A stretch of DNA of 64,000 nt from Pseudomonas brassicacearum subsp. neoaurantiaca (GCF_013608025.1 NZ_VDLV01000033.1:62001-126000); one strand, 5' to 3'; counted from the stretch's first letter, positions 31,772-41,537 are shown. Notes: generated by a model from the sequence alone, not told the origin. Program-made: numbers and translations.

Positions 31772-32958
31772 GTCGTCCCCAGCAGATTACCGTCCTGGGA
31801 GCCACCGGTTCGATAGGCCTCAGTACGCTGGATGTGATTGGCCGGCACCCGGAGCGCTATCAGGTGTTCGCCCTCAGCGGCTTTACTCGTCTCAGCGAGC
31901 TGCTGGCCCTATGCATTCGCCATACGCCACGGTTTGCCGTGGTGCCCGAGGCTGGCGTGGCTCGGGCATTGCAGGATGACCTGAGTGCGGCCGGTTTGCA
32001 GACGCGCGTCCTGGTGGGGGAGGAGGGCTTGTGTCAGGTGGCCTCCGATCCAGAAGTCGATGCCGTAATGGCGGCGATTGTCGGCGCGGCGGGTTTGCGT
32101 CCGACGCTGGCGGCGGTGGAGGCTGGCAAGAAAATCTTGCTGGCCAACAAGGAAGCGCTGGTGATGTCGGGTGCGCTGTTCATGCAGGCAGTGCGCAAGA
32201 GTGGCTCGGTACTGCTGCCTATCGACAGCGAACACAACGCGATTTTTCAATGCATGCCCCGGGATTTTTCCCGTGGCCTGGGTGCGGTCGGTGTCAGGAG
32301 GATTCTTCTGACAGCCTCTGGTGGTCCCTTCCGGCAGACACCGTTGGAAGAATTGGTGCATGTTTCACCCGACCAGGCTTGCGCTCATCCGAACTGGTCC
32401 ATGGGGCGCAAGATTTCCGTGGATTCGGCCAGCATGATGAACAAAGGGTTGGAACTGATCGAGGCCTGCTGGCTGTTCGATGCAAAGCCAGCCCAGGTCG
32501 AGGTGGTTATCCATCCGCAAAGCGTTATCCACTCCCTTGTGGACTATGTGGATGGCTCGGTGTTGGCCCAGTTGGGCAATCCGGACATGCGCACGCCTAT
32601 TGCCAATGCGTTGGCCTGGCCAGAGCGGATTGATTCAGGTGTGGCACCATTGGACCTGTTTGCCATTGCCCGCCTGGACTTCCAGGCGCCCGACGAGCAG
32701 CGTTTTCCCTGCCTGCGCCTGGCGCGACAGGCGGCCGAAGCGGGCAACAGCGCACCGGCCATGCTTAACGCCGCCAACGAGGTGGCGGTTGCAGCGTTTC
32801 TCGATGGACGTGTCCGTTACCTCGAGATCGCGAGTATCATCGAAGAGGTCTTGAATCTCGAAACCGTGGTTTCGCTCGATGATCTCGATGCGGTATTCAC
32901 GGCAGATGCCAGGGCTCGTGAGCTGGCGGGCCAGTGGTTGAAGCGCTACGGGCGCTGA
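31768..32958 (+). CDS. dxr: 1-deoxy-D-xylulose 5-phosphate reductoisomerase
   Basis: Second step of the MEP isoprenoid pathway, NADPH-dependent. I choose the GTG at 31768 (MSRPQQITVLGATGS), since it overlaps the cdsA stop and gives 396 residues, the length in P. aeruginosa. NADPH loop GATGSIG is at 11-17; the active-site motifs are LPIDSEHNAIFQC, NWSMGRKISVDSASMMNKGL and PPMLNAANEV-like APAMLNAANEV. IspD and IspF of the same pathway are at 52.5 and 56.4 kb. Confidence 0.96.
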   Translation: MSRPQQITVLGATGSIGLSTLDVIGRHPERYQVFALSGFTRLSELLALCIRHTPRFAVVPEAGVARALQDDLSAAGLQTRVLVGEEGLCQVASDPEVDAVMAAIVGAAGLRPTLAAVEAGKKILLANKEALVMSGALFMQAVRKSGSVLLPIDSEHNAIFQCMPRDFSRGLGAVGVRRILLTASGGPFRQTPLEELVHVSPDQACAHPNWSMGRKISVDSASMMNKGLELIEACWLFDAKPAQVEVVIHPQSVIHSLVDYVDGSVLAQLGNPDMRTPIANALAWPERIDSGVAPLDLFAIARLDFQAPDEQRFPCLRLARQAAEAGNSAPAMLNAANEVAVAAFLDGRVRYLEIASIIEEVLNLETVVSLDDLDAVFTADARARELAGQWLKRYGR

Positions 32959-33010
32959 GGCTGCGGTACGTTAGCCAGGGTTGTCCCAGGCAGGATTGTG
33001 GAGAAAACAG

Positions 33011-34363
33011 ATGAGCGCGCTCTATATGATTGTCGGCACCCTGGTTGCACTCGGGGTGTTGGTCACTTTTCACGAATTCGGCCACTTCTGGGTCGCGCGT
33101 CGCTGTGGCGTCAAGGTTCTGCGCTTTTCCGTCGGTTTCGGCATGCCGTTGTTGCGCTGGCACGACAAGAAAGGCACCGAGTTTGTCGTAGCAGCCATTC
33201 CGCTGGGCGGCTACGTCAAGATGCTCGATGAGCGCGAAGGCGAAGTACCGGCCGATCAGCTTGATCAGTCATTCAATCGCAAGACCGTCCGTCAGCGCAT
33301 CGCCATCGTCGCGGCGGGCCCGATTGCCAACTTCCTGCTGGCCATGGTGTTTTTCTGGGCGCTGGCCATGCTGGGCAGTGAGCAGGTACGGCCTGTCATT
33401 GGCGCGGTCGAGGCAGGCAGCGTTGCGGCTCGGGCCGGGTTGGGCGCGGGCCAGGAAATCGTTGCCATCGACGGCGAGCCGACATCGGGTTGGGCTGCGG
33501 TCAACTTGCAGTTGGTGCGTCGTCTGGGTGAAAGCGGTTCGCTGCAACTGATGGTGCGTGAACAGGGCTCGACGGCCGACTCGCCTCGGGAGCTGGTCCT
33601 CGACAACTGGCTCAAGGGAGCCGATGAGCCCGACCCGATCCGCTCCCTGGGGATCCGCCCGTGGCGTCCCGCGTTGCCGCCCGTGCTTGCCGAGCTTGAT
33701 CCGAAAGGCCCGGCTACCGCTGCTGGCCTGAAAGCGGGCGACCGTTTGTTGGCATTCGACGGCCAGCCTGTCAGTGACTGGCAACAGGTAGTCGACTCGG
33801 TTCGTGTTCGCCCTGATACCAAAATCATGCTGCGTGTCGAGCGCGATGGTGCTTCAATCGACGTGCCTGTCGCCTTGGCTGCCCGCGGCGAGAGCAAGGC
33901 GCCGACCGGTTACCTGGGCGCTGGCGTCAAGGCGGTCGACTGGCCACCGGAAATGATCCGGGAGGTCAGCTTCGGTCCCGTCGCGGCAATCGGCGAGGGT
34001 GTACGGCGCACTTGGACCATGAGTGTCCTGACCCTCGACTCGCTGAAGAAAATGTTGTTCGGCGAGCTCTCGGTAAAAAACTTGAGTGGACCGATAACCA
34101 TTGCTAAAGTGGCGGGCGCTTCTGCCCAGTCGGGCATTGCTGATTTCCTGAATTTCCTTGCTTATCTGAGCATTAGCCTGGGGGTTCTGAATTTGCTGCC
34201 CATCCCGGTACTGGATGGGGGGCATCTGCTGTTTTATCTGATCGAGTGGGCGCGTGGTCGTCCCTTGTCGGATCGGGTGCAAGGTTGGGGGATACAGATC
34301 GGTATCAGCTTGGTGGTCGGGGTGATGTTGCTTGCCTTGGTCAACGATCTGGGTCGTCTGTAA
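33011..34363 (+). CDS. rseP: Intramembrane zinc metalloprotease RseP (MucP)
   Basis: Site-2 protease that cuts the anti-sigma factor (MucA in Pseudomonas), releasing the envelope-stress sigma factor AlgU. It has 450 residues from the ATG at 33011. The zinc motif HEFGH is at residues 21-25; two tandem PDZ domains fill the periplasmic middle (starting near VIGAVEAGSVAARAGL and AELDPKGPATAAGLKAGD). The third zinc ligand lies in LLPIPVLDGGHL near the C-terminus. It sits between dxr and bamA as in other gamma-proteobacteria. Confidence 0.96.
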   Translation: MSALYMIVGTLVALGVLVTFHEFGHFWVARRCGVKVLRFSVGFGMPLLRWHDKKGTEFVVAAIPLGGYVKMLDEREGEVPADQLDQSFNRKTVRQRIAIVAAGPIANFLLAMVFFWALAMLGSEQVRPVIGAVEAGSVAARAGLGAGQEIVAIDGEPTSGWAAVNLQLVRRLGESGSLQLMVREQGSTADSPRELVLDNWLKGADEPDPIRSLGIRPWRPALPPVLAELDPKGPATAAGLKAGDRLLAFDGQPVSDWQQVVDSVRVRPDTKIMLRVERDGASIDVPVALAARGESKAPTGYLGAGVKAVDWPPEMIREVSFGPVAAIGEGVRRTWTMSVLTLDSLKKMLFGELSVKNLSGPITIAKVAGASAQSGIADFLNFLAYLSISLGVLNLLPIPVLDGGHLLFYLIEWARGRPLSDRVQGWGIQIGISLVVGVMLLALVNDLGRL

Positions 34364-34383
34364 CGCTTCGCTGAATTGCGAAT

Positions 34384-34409
34384 CTGCCGCATTTTGCGGC
34401 AGTTTGTTT
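34384..34409 (+). terminator. Terminator-like hairpin between rseP and bamA
   Basis: CTGCCGC (34384-34390), loop ATTTT, GCGGCAG (34396-34402), then TTTGTTT. It has every mark of an intrinsic terminator, yet it lies 29 bases before the bamA start, so bamA would need read-through or a promoter inside rseP. Confidence 0.75.
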
Positions 34410-34437
34410 ATTGCCAGTTGGAATAAGAAAGGACTTC

Positions 34438-36813
34438 ATGAAACGTCTGCTGCTAACTGCGGTTCTCACCGTATTGATGATCGCCGAAGTTCACGCCGAG
34501 TCCTTCACTATCTCTGATATTCGCGTCAACGGCCTCCAGCGGGTTTCCGCGGGTAGCGTCTTTGGTGCCTTGCCGCTGAACGTCGGCGAGCAGGCGGATG
34601 ATCGGCGCCTGGTGGAATCCACTCGTGCGTTGTTCAAGACCGGGTTCTTTCAAGATATCCAGCTGGGCCGCGACGGCAATGTCCTGGTCATCACGGTAGT
34701 CGAGCGCCCATCGGTCGCCAGTATCGAGATCGAGGGCAACAAGGCGATCTCTACCGAAGACCTGATGAAAGGCCTCAAGCAATCCGGCCTGGCCGAAGGC
34801 GAGATCTTCCAGCGCGCCACTCTTGAAGGTGTCCGTAACGAGTTGCAACGCCAATACGTTGCCCAGGGCCGCTACTCGGCCACCGTTGACACCGAAGTCG
34901 TGCCGCAACCGCGTAACCGCGTGGGCCTGAAGGTGAACATCAACGAAGGCACCGTTGCCGCGATCCAGCACATCAACGTGGTAGGCAATACGGTTTTCCC
35001 AGACGAAGACCTGATCGACCTGTTCGAACTCAAGACCACCAACTGGTTGTCGTTCTTCAAGAACGACGACAAGTACGCCCGTGAAAAACTCTCTGGTGAC
35101 TTGGAACGCCTGCGTTCCTACTACCTGGACCGCGGCTACATCAACATGGACATCGCTTCGACCCAGGTGTCGATCACCCCGGACAAGAAGCACGTCTATA
35201 TCACCGTCAACGTCAACGAAGGCGAGAAGTACACCGTTCGTGACGTCAAGCTCAGCGGCGACCTGAAGGTTCCAGAAGACCAGGTCAAGTCGCTTCTGCT
35301 GGTGCAGAAGGGCCAGGTTTTCTCGCGCAAGCTGATGACCACCACGTCCGAGCTGATCACCCGTCGCCTGGGTAACGAAGGTTATACCTTCGCCAACGTC
35401 AACGGCGTGCCGCAGCCACACGATGAAGACCATACCGTTGACATCACCTTTGCCGTGGACCCGGGCAAGCGCGCCTACGTCAACCGCATCAACTTCCGTG
35501 GCAACACCAAGTCCGAGGACGAAGTGCTGCGCCGTGAAATGCGCCAGATGGAAGGTGGCTGGGCTTCGACCTACCTGATCGACCAATCCAAGACCCGCCT
35601 GGAGCGCCTGGGCTTCTTCAAGGAAGTCAACGTCGAGACCCCGGCCGTACCGGGCGTCGATGACCAGGTTGACGTGAACTACAGCGTCGAGGAACAGGCT
35701 TCCGGTTCGATCACCGCGAGCGTCGGTTTCGCCCAGAGCGCAGGCCTGATCCTGGGCGGTTCGATCACCCAGAACAACTTCCTGGGTACCGGTAACAAGG
35801 TCAGCATCGGCCTGACCCGTAGCGAATACCAGACCCGCTACAACTTTGGCTACGTGGACCCCTACTGGACTGCCGACGGCGTGAGCCTGGGCTACAACGC
35901 CTTCTATCGCACCACTGACTACGACGAGCTCGATTCGGACATTTCCAGCTATGCGGTGGACAGCCTGGGTGCCGGCGTCAACGTGGGCTATCCGATCAGC
36001 GAGACCTCGCGCCTGACGTTCGGCCTCACCGCCCAGCAGGACAAGATCAACACCGGTCGTTACACCGTTGATGAAATCTTCGACTTCGTTAACAAGGAAG
36101 GCGATAACTACCTGAACTTCAAGGCTTCTGCCGGTTGGTCCGAGTCGACCCTGAACAAGGGCGTATTGGCGACACGTGGTCACTCTCAGAGCCTGGTTCT
36201 TGAGTCGACCATCCCGGGCAGCGACCTGTCGTTCTTCAAGCTCGATTATCGTGGCCAACTGTTCCAGCCGCTGACCGATAACTACACCATGCGCCTGCAC
36301 ACCGAGCTGGGTTATGGCGATGGCTACGGTTCGACTGATGGCCTGCCGTTCTACGAGAACTACTATGCCGGTGGTTTCAACTCGGTACGTGGCTTCAAGG
36401 ACAGCACTCTGGGCCCACGCAGCACGCCGAGCCGTGGCACGAACCCGGGCACGATTGCAGACCCGGACCAGGATCCGCTGCCGTTCGGTGGCAACGTGCT
36501 CATCCAGGGCGGCGCCGAGATCCTGTTCCCGATGCCGTTCGTCAAGGATCAACGTTCCTTGCGTACCTCGGTCTTCTGGGACGTGGGTAACGTATTCGAT
36601 TCCAGTTGCGATAACACCACTAACGCCAACGGTACGAGTTCCAACACCAAGTGCAACGACATCAGCCTGAGCAACATGGCCAGTTCCGTCGGCGTGGGCG
36701 TGACCTGGGTCACCGCGCTGGGCCCGTTGAGTTTCGCGCTGGCGATGCCGATCAAGAAACCGGATGACGCTGAAACCCAAGTGTTCCAATTTTCCCTCGG
36801 CCAGACGTTCTAA
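34438..36813 (+). CDS. bamA: Outer-membrane protein assembly factor BamA
   Basis: Core of the BAM complex that folds beta-barrel proteins into the outer membrane (Opr86 in P. aeruginosa). It has 791 residues from the ATG at 34438. A signal peptide (MKRLLLTAVLTVLMIAEVHA) precedes five POTRA domains (about 21-425) and a 16-strand barrel. The barrel keeps the conserved FNSVRGFKDS (VRGF motif of loop 6), and the protein ends with a C-terminal aromatic (FSLGQTF). AAAGGA at 34428 is the ribosome binding site. Confidence 0.97.
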   Translation: MKRLLLTAVLTVLMIAEVHAESFTISDIRVNGLQRVSAGSVFGALPLNVGEQADDRRLVESTRALFKTGFFQDIQLGRDGNVLVITVVERPSVASIEIEGNKAISTEDLMKGLKQSGLAEGEIFQRATLEGVRNELQRQYVAQGRYSATVDTEVVPQPRNRVGLKVNINEGTVAAIQHINVVGNTVFPDEDLIDLFELKTTNWLSFFKNDDKYAREKLSGDLERLRSYYLDRGYINMDIASTQVSITPDKKHVYITVNVNEGEKYTVRDVKLSGDLKVPEDQVKSLLLVQKGQVFSRKLMTTTSELITRRLGNEGYTFANVNGVPQPHDEDHTVDITFAVDPGKRAYVNRINFRGNTKSEDEVLRREMRQMEGGWASTYLIDQSKTRLERLGFFKEVNVETPAVPGVDDQVDVNYSVEEQASGSITASVGFAQSAGLILGGSITQNNFLGTGNKVSIGLTRSEYQTRYNFGYVDPYWTADGVSLGYNAFYRTTDYDELDSDISSYAVDSLGAGVNVGYPISETSRLTFGLTAQQDKINTGRYTVDEIFDFVNKEGDNYLNFKASAGWSESTLNKGVLATRGHSQSLVLESTIPGSDLSFFKLDYRGQLFQPLTDNYTMRLHTELGYGDGYGSTDGLPFYENYYAGGFNSVRGFKDSTLGPRSTPSRGTNPGTIADPDQDPLPFGGNVLIQGGAEILFPMPFVKDQRSLRTSVFWDVGNVFDSSCDNTTNANGTSSNTKCNDISLSNMASSVGVGVTWVTALGPLSFALAMPIKKPDDAETQVFQFSLGQTF

Positions 36814-36858
36814 TTGTCCGGCCCAAGATAACGACAATGGATTTTGTAGGAGTACATC

Positions 36859-37356
36859 GTGCGTAAGTTGACTCAATTGGTTCTCCTGGCGACCGTCCTG
36901 GTCGCAGGCCCGGCTTTTGCCGACATGAAGATCGCCGTGCTGAATTATCAGATGGCCTTGCTGGAGTCCGATGCGGCGAAGAAATACGCCGTGGACGCCG
37001 AGAAGAAATTCGGCCCGCAACTGACCAAGCTCAAGGGCCTGGAAAGCAGCGCCAAGGGTATCCAGGACCGTCTGGTCGCCGGCGGTGACAAAATGGCCCA
37101 GGGCGAGCGCGAGCGTCTTGAGCTGGAATTCAAGCAGAAGGCCCGCGACTTCCAGTTCCAATCCAAGGAGCTGAACGAAGCGAAAGCCGTGGCTGACCGT
37201 GAAATGCTCAAGCAGCTCAAGCCGAAACTCGACAGCGCCGTGGAAGAAGTCATCAAGAAAGGTGGTTTCGACCTGGTGTTCGAGCGCGGCGCAGTGATTG
37301 ATGTCAAACCTCAATACGACATCACGCGCCAGGTCATCGAGCGCATGAATCAGTGA
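36859..37356 (+). CDS. skp: Periplasmic chaperone Skp (OmpH family), GTG start
   Basis: Trimeric holdase that guards unfolded outer-membrane proteins on their way to BamA. It has 165 residues. Start is GTG at 36859, with AGGAG (36848-36852) six bases upstream. A signal peptide (MRKLTQLVLLATVLVAGPAF) is followed by an alpha-helical tentacle rich in Lys and Glu (residues about 45-130). It lies between bamA and lpxD in the usual order. Confidence 0.95.
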   Translation: MRKLTQLVLLATVLVAGPAFADMKIAVLNYQMALLESDAAKKYAVDAEKKFGPQLTKLKGLESSAKGIQDRLVAGGDKMAQGERERLELEFKQKARDFQFQSKELNEAKAVADREMLKQLKPKLDSAVEEVIKKGGFDLVFERGAVIDVKPQYDITRQVIERMNQ

Positions 37357-37364
37357 AGTAATCC

Positions 37365-38420
37365 ATGACAGCGACTATCAAGCTCGGCCAACTGGCTGAG
37401 TTCCTCGGCGCCACCCTGCGTGGCGACCCGGAGAAGGCAATTACTGGGCTAGCCACTTTGCAAGAGGCTGGCCCAGCTCAGTTGAGCTTTCTGGCAAATC
37501 CCCAATATCGCAAATACCTGGCAGACAGCCGGGCCGCAGCATTGTTGCTGAAGGCCGATGATGCCGAAGGGTTTGCCGGCGATGCGCTGATCGTGGCCGA
37601 TCCTTACCTGGCGTATGCGCGGATTTCCCATCTGTTCGACCCCAAGCCAAAATCGCCTGCGGGCATTCATCCCAGCGCGGTAATCGCGGCGGATGCGATC
37701 GTCGACTCCACGGCCAGCATCGGGCCTTTCGTGGTCATTGAAAGCGCGGCCCGGATTGGCGCTGGCGTGACGCTGGGAGCCCATTGCTTTGTCGGCGCGC
37801 GCAGCGAGATCGGCGAGGGTGGTTGGCTGGCTCCGCGCGTCACCCTGTATCACGACGTGCGCATCGGCAAGCGGGTGGTGATTCAGTCTGGCGCGGTACT
37901 CGGTGGTGAAGGGTTTGGTTTTGCCAACGAGAAAGGCGTCTGGCAGAAGATCGCCCAGATCGGTGGCGTCACCGTTGGCGATGATGTGGAGATCGGCGTC
38001 AATACCGCGATCGACCGTGGTGCGCTGGCCGACACCGTCATCGGTAATGGCGTCAAGCTCGACAACCAGATCCAGATCGCTCACAACGTTCAGGTCGGCG
38101 ACCATACCGCCATGGCCGCTTGCGTGGGCATTTCCGGCAGTACCAAGATCGGCAGGCATTGCATGCTGGCCGGTGGCGTAGGGCTGGTAGGCCACATCGA
38201 AATCTGTGACAACGTTTTCCTGACTGGCATGACCATGGTCACCCACTCGATTACCGAGCCGGGCGCCTATTCATCCGGTACAGCCATGCAGCCGGCAGCC
38301 GAATGGCGCAAGAGCGCGGCGCGTATCCGCCAGCTCGACGATATCGCGAGGCGCCTCAAGCAGGTGGAAAAGCGTGTAGGGGACGTGACCCCTGGCGGTA
38401 ATGCTTCATCAGATGGCTGA
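37365..38420 (+). CDS. lpxD: UDP-3-O-(3-hydroxyacyl)glucosamine N-acyltransferase LpxD
   Basis: Third step of lipid A synthesis. It has 351 residues: an N-terminal uridine-binding domain (about 1-100, TIKLGQLAEFLGATLRGDP), then a left-handed beta-helix of hexapeptide repeats (IGPFVVIESAARIGAGVTLG, LDNQIQIAHNVQVGDHTAMA; the catalytic His lies in QIAHNVQVGDH) and a short C-terminal helix. It starts eight bases after skp. Confidence 0.97.
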   Translation: MTATIKLGQLAEFLGATLRGDPEKAITGLATLQEAGPAQLSFLANPQYRKYLADSRAAALLLKADDAEGFAGDALIVADPYLAYARISHLFDPKPKSPAGIHPSAVIAADAIVDSTASIGPFVVIESAARIGAGVTLGAHCFVGARSEIGEGGWLAPRVTLYHDVRIGKRVVIQSGAVLGGEGFGFANEKGVWQKIAQIGGVTVGDDVEIGVNTAIDRGALADTVIGNGVKLDNQIQIAHNVQVGDHTAMAACVGISGSTKIGRHCMLAGGVGLVGHIEICDNVFLTGMTMVTHSITEPGAYSSGTAMQPAAEWRKSAARIRQLDDIARRLKQVEKRVGDVTPGGNASSDG

Positions 38421-38525
38421 TACCATTTCCATATCAAGTGTGCACAGCCGTTAGGGCATCTTGATTTGCTAGCGGAGTGCGCGTCACTCGTGCGCTCCCA
38501 ATCTTTACATAGGCTTCCCCCCGAA

Positions 38526-38966
38526 ATGATGGACATCAACGAGATTCGCGAATACCTGCCTCACCGTTACCCGTTCCTGCTGGTGGATCGGGTCGTGGAC
38601 CTGGATGTTGAAGGCAAGCGCATTCGCGCCTACAAGAATGTCAGCATCAACGAACCGTTCTTCAATGGCCACTTCCCCGCGCATCCAATCATGCCGGGTG
38701 TGTTGATCATCGAAGCGATGGCTCAGGCTGCCGGGATCCTTGGTTTCAAAATGCTCGACGTGAAGCCTGCCGATGGCACGCTCTACTACTTCGTCGGCTC
38801 CGACAAACTGCGCTTTCGCCAGCCAGTGACCCCGGGCGATCAGTTGATCCTCGAGGCCAAGTTCATCAGCTGCAAGCGCCAGATCTGGAAGTTCGAATGC
38901 CAGGCTTCGGTCGATGGCAAGCCGGTCTGCTCCGCTGAAATCATCTGCGCGGAACGCAAACTATGA
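38526..38966 (+). CDS. fabZ: 3-hydroxyacyl-ACP dehydratase FabZ
   Basis: Dehydrates beta-hydroxyacyl-ACP in fatty-acid elongation. It competes with lipid A synthesis for the hydroxyacyl-ACP pool, so its place between lpxD and lpxA is meaningful. It has 146 residues from ATG 38526 (MMDINEIREYLPHRYPFLLV). Catalytic His49 is in FFNGHFPAHPIMPG and Glu63 in IIEAMAQAAG. The stop overlaps the lpxA start (ATGA). The 105-base gap before it contains a GC-rich inverted repeat around 38475-38498. Confidence 0.97.
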   Translation: MMDINEIREYLPHRYPFLLVDRVVDLDVEGKRIRAYKNVSINEPFFNGHFPAHPIMPGVLIIEAMAQAAGILGFKMLDVKPADGTLYYFVGSDKLRFRQPVTPGDQLILEAKFISCKRQIWKFECQASVDGKPVCSAEIICAERKL

Positions 38967-39739
38967 GTTTGATTGACCCTCGCGCAATCATCGATCCGTC
39001 GGCCGTGCTGGCCGCCGATGTCGAGGTTGGCCCTTGGTCGATCATCGGCGCAGGTGTGGAAATCGGCGAGGGCACGGTGATCGGCCCCCACGTAATTCTC
39101 AAGGGCCCGACCCGAATCGGCCGGCACAATCGCATCTACCAGTTTTCATCGGTAGGCGAGGACACGCCCGATCTGAAATACAAAGGTGAAGAAACCCGGC
39201 TGGTCATTGGCGATCACAACGTGATCCGCGAAGGTGTGACGATTCACCGTGGCACCGTCCAGGACCGTTCCGAAACGACCCTGGGCGACCACAACCTGAT
39301 CATGGCTTATGCCCATATCGGTCACGACAGCGTCATCGGCAACCATTGCATCCTGGTCAACAACACCGCATTGGCCGGCCATGTGCACGTGGATGACTGG
39401 GCGATCCTGTCCGGCTTCACCCTGGTTCACCAGTATTGCCATATCGGCGCCCACAGTTTCTCTGGCATGGGCACCGCCATCGGCAAGGACGTTCCCGCAT
39501 ACGTCACCGTGTTCGGTAACCCGGCCGAAGCCCGCAGCATGAACTTCGAGGGCATGCGTCGTCGTGGTTTCAGCGAAGACGCGATTACGGCGCTGCGCCG
39601 CGCCTACAAGGTTGTCTATCGCCAGGGGCTGACAGTCGAGCAGGCGCTCGCCGAATTGGCCGAAGCGTCGACGCAGTTCCCGGAAGTCGCGATATTCCGT
39701 GACTCCATCCAGTCGTCGACCCGCGGCATCACCCGCTGA
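38963..39739 (+). CDS. lpxA: UDP-N-acetylglucosamine acyltransferase LpxA
   Basis: First step of lipid A synthesis, using a 3-hydroxydecanoyl chain in pseudomonads. It has 258 residues, mostly left-handed beta-helix (IDPRAIIDPSAVLAADVEVG, then IGAGVEIGEGTVIGPHVILK), plus a C-terminal helical cap. The catalytic His is in MAYAHIGHDSVIGNH. The ATGA overlap with fabZ couples the two. Two bases separate it from lpxB. Confidence 0.97.
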   Translation: MSLIDPRAIIDPSAVLAADVEVGPWSIIGAGVEIGEGTVIGPHVILKGPTRIGRHNRIYQFSSVGEDTPDLKYKGEETRLVIGDHNVIREGVTIHRGTVQDRSETTLGDHNLIMAYAHIGHDSVIGNHCILVNNTALAGHVHVDDWAILSGFTLVHQYCHIGAHSFSGMGTAIGKDVPAYVTVFGNPAEARSMNFEGMRRRGFSEDAITALRRAYKVVYRQGLTVEQALAELAEASTQFPEVAIFRDSIQSSTRGITR

Positions 39740-39741
39740 CC

Positions 39742-40872
39742 ATGGCCAATCTGCGTATTGCGCTGGTGGCGGGGGAGGCTTCCGGTGACATCCTGGGTGC
39801 CGGTCTGATGCGTGCGCTCAAGGCGCAGCATCCCGAAGTCGAATTCATCGGGGTTGGTGGGCCATTGATGCAGGCCGAAGGGCTGGAGTCCTACTTCCCC
39901 ATGGAGCGCCTGTCAGTCATGGGCCTGGTGGAAGTGCTGGGTCGCTTGCGGGAGTTGCTGGCCCGACGCAAGAAGCTGATCCAGACGCTGATCGAAGAAA
40001 AACCGGATGTGTTCATCGGTATCGATGCGCCGGATTTCACCCTCAATATCGAACTCAAATTGCGCCAGGCCGGCATCAAGACCGTGCACTACGTCAGCCC
40101 GTCGGTATGGGCCTGGCGGCAGAAGCGTGTGCTGAAGATCCGCGAAGGTTGCGACCTGATGCTCACGCTGCTGCCGTTCGAAGCCCGTTTCTATGAAGAA
40201 AAAGGCGTGCCGGTGCGGTTCGTCGGGCACACCTTGGCCGATACCATTCCCCTGGAGTCGGACCGCACGGCCGCCCGCCAGGCGTTGAACCTGCCTGAAG
40301 GACCGCTGGTGGCGTTGATGCCCGGCAGTCGCGGCGGCGAGGTCAGTCGCCTGGGCGGCCTGTTCTTCGACGCCGCTGAGCGCCTGCGGGCGATGCGGCC
40401 CGGTGTACGTTTTGTTCTGCCGTGTGCCAGTCCGCAGCGGCGAATCCAGCTCGAAGCGTTGTTGGCCGGGCGCGATTTGCCGGTTACCTTGCTCGACGGC
40501 CAATCCCATCAAGCACTGGCCGGTTGTGATGCGGTGTTGATTGCGTCAGGCACTGCTACCCTTGAAGCGTTGTTGTACAAACGGCCAATGGTGGTTGCCT
40601 ATCGCCTAGCGCCGCTGACGTTCTGGATTCTCAAGCGCATGGTCAAGAGCCCTTACGTTTCCTTGCCCAATCTCCTGGCCCAGCGCCTGCTGGTCCCGGA
40701 ACTGCTGCAAGACGACGCGACCGCCGAAGCGCTAGCCTCCACGCTGTCGCCCTTGATTGACGGCGGCGAAGAGCAGACCCGGGGTTTTGACGAAATTCAC
40801 CGTACCCTGCGTCGCGATGCCTCCAACCAGGCGGCTGACGCGGTGCTGACTCTGATTGGCGCAAAATCATGA
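39742..40872 (+). CDS. lpxB: Lipid A disaccharide synthase LpxB
   Basis: GT19 glycosyltransferase that joins UDP-diacylglucosamine and lipid X at the inner membrane. It has 376 residues. Conserved segments: VAGEASGDILGAGLMRALKA, GIDAPDFTLNIELKLRQAGI, YVSPSVWAWRQKRV, LMPGSRGGEVSRL and IASGTATLEALLYKRPMVVA. The stop overlaps the rnhB start (ATGA). Confidence 0.97.
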   Translation: MANLRIALVAGEASGDILGAGLMRALKAQHPEVEFIGVGGPLMQAEGLESYFPMERLSVMGLVEVLGRLRELLARRKKLIQTLIEEKPDVFIGIDAPDFTLNIELKLRQAGIKTVHYVSPSVWAWRQKRVLKIREGCDLMLTLLPFEARFYEEKGVPVRFVGHTLADTIPLESDRTAARQALNLPEGPLVALMPGSRGGEVSRLGGLFFDAAERLRAMRPGVRFVLPCASPQRRIQLEALLAGRDLPVTLLDGQSHQALAGCDAVLIASGTATLEALLYKRPMVVAYRLAPLTFWILKRMVKSPYVSLPNLLAQRLLVPELLQDDATAEALASTLSPLIDGGEEQTRGFDEIHRTLRRDASNQAADAVLTLIGAKS

Positions 40873-41528
40873 GCAACGTAAAGCAGCAGATGGGCCTGGA
40901 CTTCGACCTGGTCGCTGAAGTCGAAGAGCTCGTCGCCGGTGTCGATGAAGTCGGGCGCGGACCTTTGTGCGGTGCGGTGGTGACGGCTGCGGTGATCCTT
41001 GATCCGGACCGGCCGATCCTGGGGCTGGATGATTCCAAGAAGCTCACCGAGGCCCGTCGCGAGAAGCTCTACGACGAAATTTGCGAAAAGGCCCTGAGCT
41101 GGTGCATCGCCCGGGCCGAAGTCGAAGAAATCGATGAGCTCAATATCCTGCACGCCACCATGCTTGCCATGCAGCGCGCGGTGCAGGGGCTGCATATCAC
41201 GCCGAAGCTGGCGATGATCGATGGCAACCGCTGCCCGAAACTGTCGATGCGCGCCGAAGCGGTCATCCAGGGCGACGGCAAGGTGCCGGCCATCGCGGCG
41301 GCTTCGATCCTGGCCAAAGTCAGTCGCGACCGGGAGATGGCCGCGTTCGAACTGATCTATCCGGGCTACGGCATCGGCAGCCACAAGGGTTATCCGACGC
41401 CGGTGCATCTGGAAGCCTTGGCGCGCCTTGGGCCGACGCCCATTCATCGGCGTTCGTTTGCGCCGGTGCGGCTGGCTTATGAAGCGCGTGATGGGTTGAT
41501 CGTGAGTCATCAGACTACGGTTTCTTGA
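40869..41528 (+). CDS. rnhB: Ribonuclease HII
   Basis: Removes ribonucleotides misincorporated in DNA and primer RNA. The acidic catalytic pair Asp26-Glu27 is in AGVDEVGRGPLCG, and DSKKLTEARRE and KVSRDREM are typical. It has 219 residues when started at the ATG overlapping the lpxB stop; a start at residue 8 (MGLDFDLV) would match other members better and is possible. It closes the lpx operon, followed by a REP pair. Confidence 0.94.
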   Translation: MSNVKQQMGLDFDLVAEVEELVAGVDEVGRGPLCGAVVTAAVILDPDRPILGLDDSKKLTEARREKLYDEICEKALSWCIARAEVEEIDELNILHATMLAMQRAVQGLHITPKLAMIDGNRCPKLSMRAEAVIQGDGKVPAIAAASILAKVSRDREMAAFELIYPGYGIGSHKGYPTPVHLEALARLGPTPIHRRSFAPVRLAYEARDGLIVSHQTTVS

Positions 41529-41537
41529 TGCAGGCTT

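Noticed and set aside
34453..37314. Very long open frame (953 codons) on the minus strand opposite bamA-skp
   Set aside because: It is an antisense shadow of high-G+C codon bias; its translation shows no family and it runs across two real genes.
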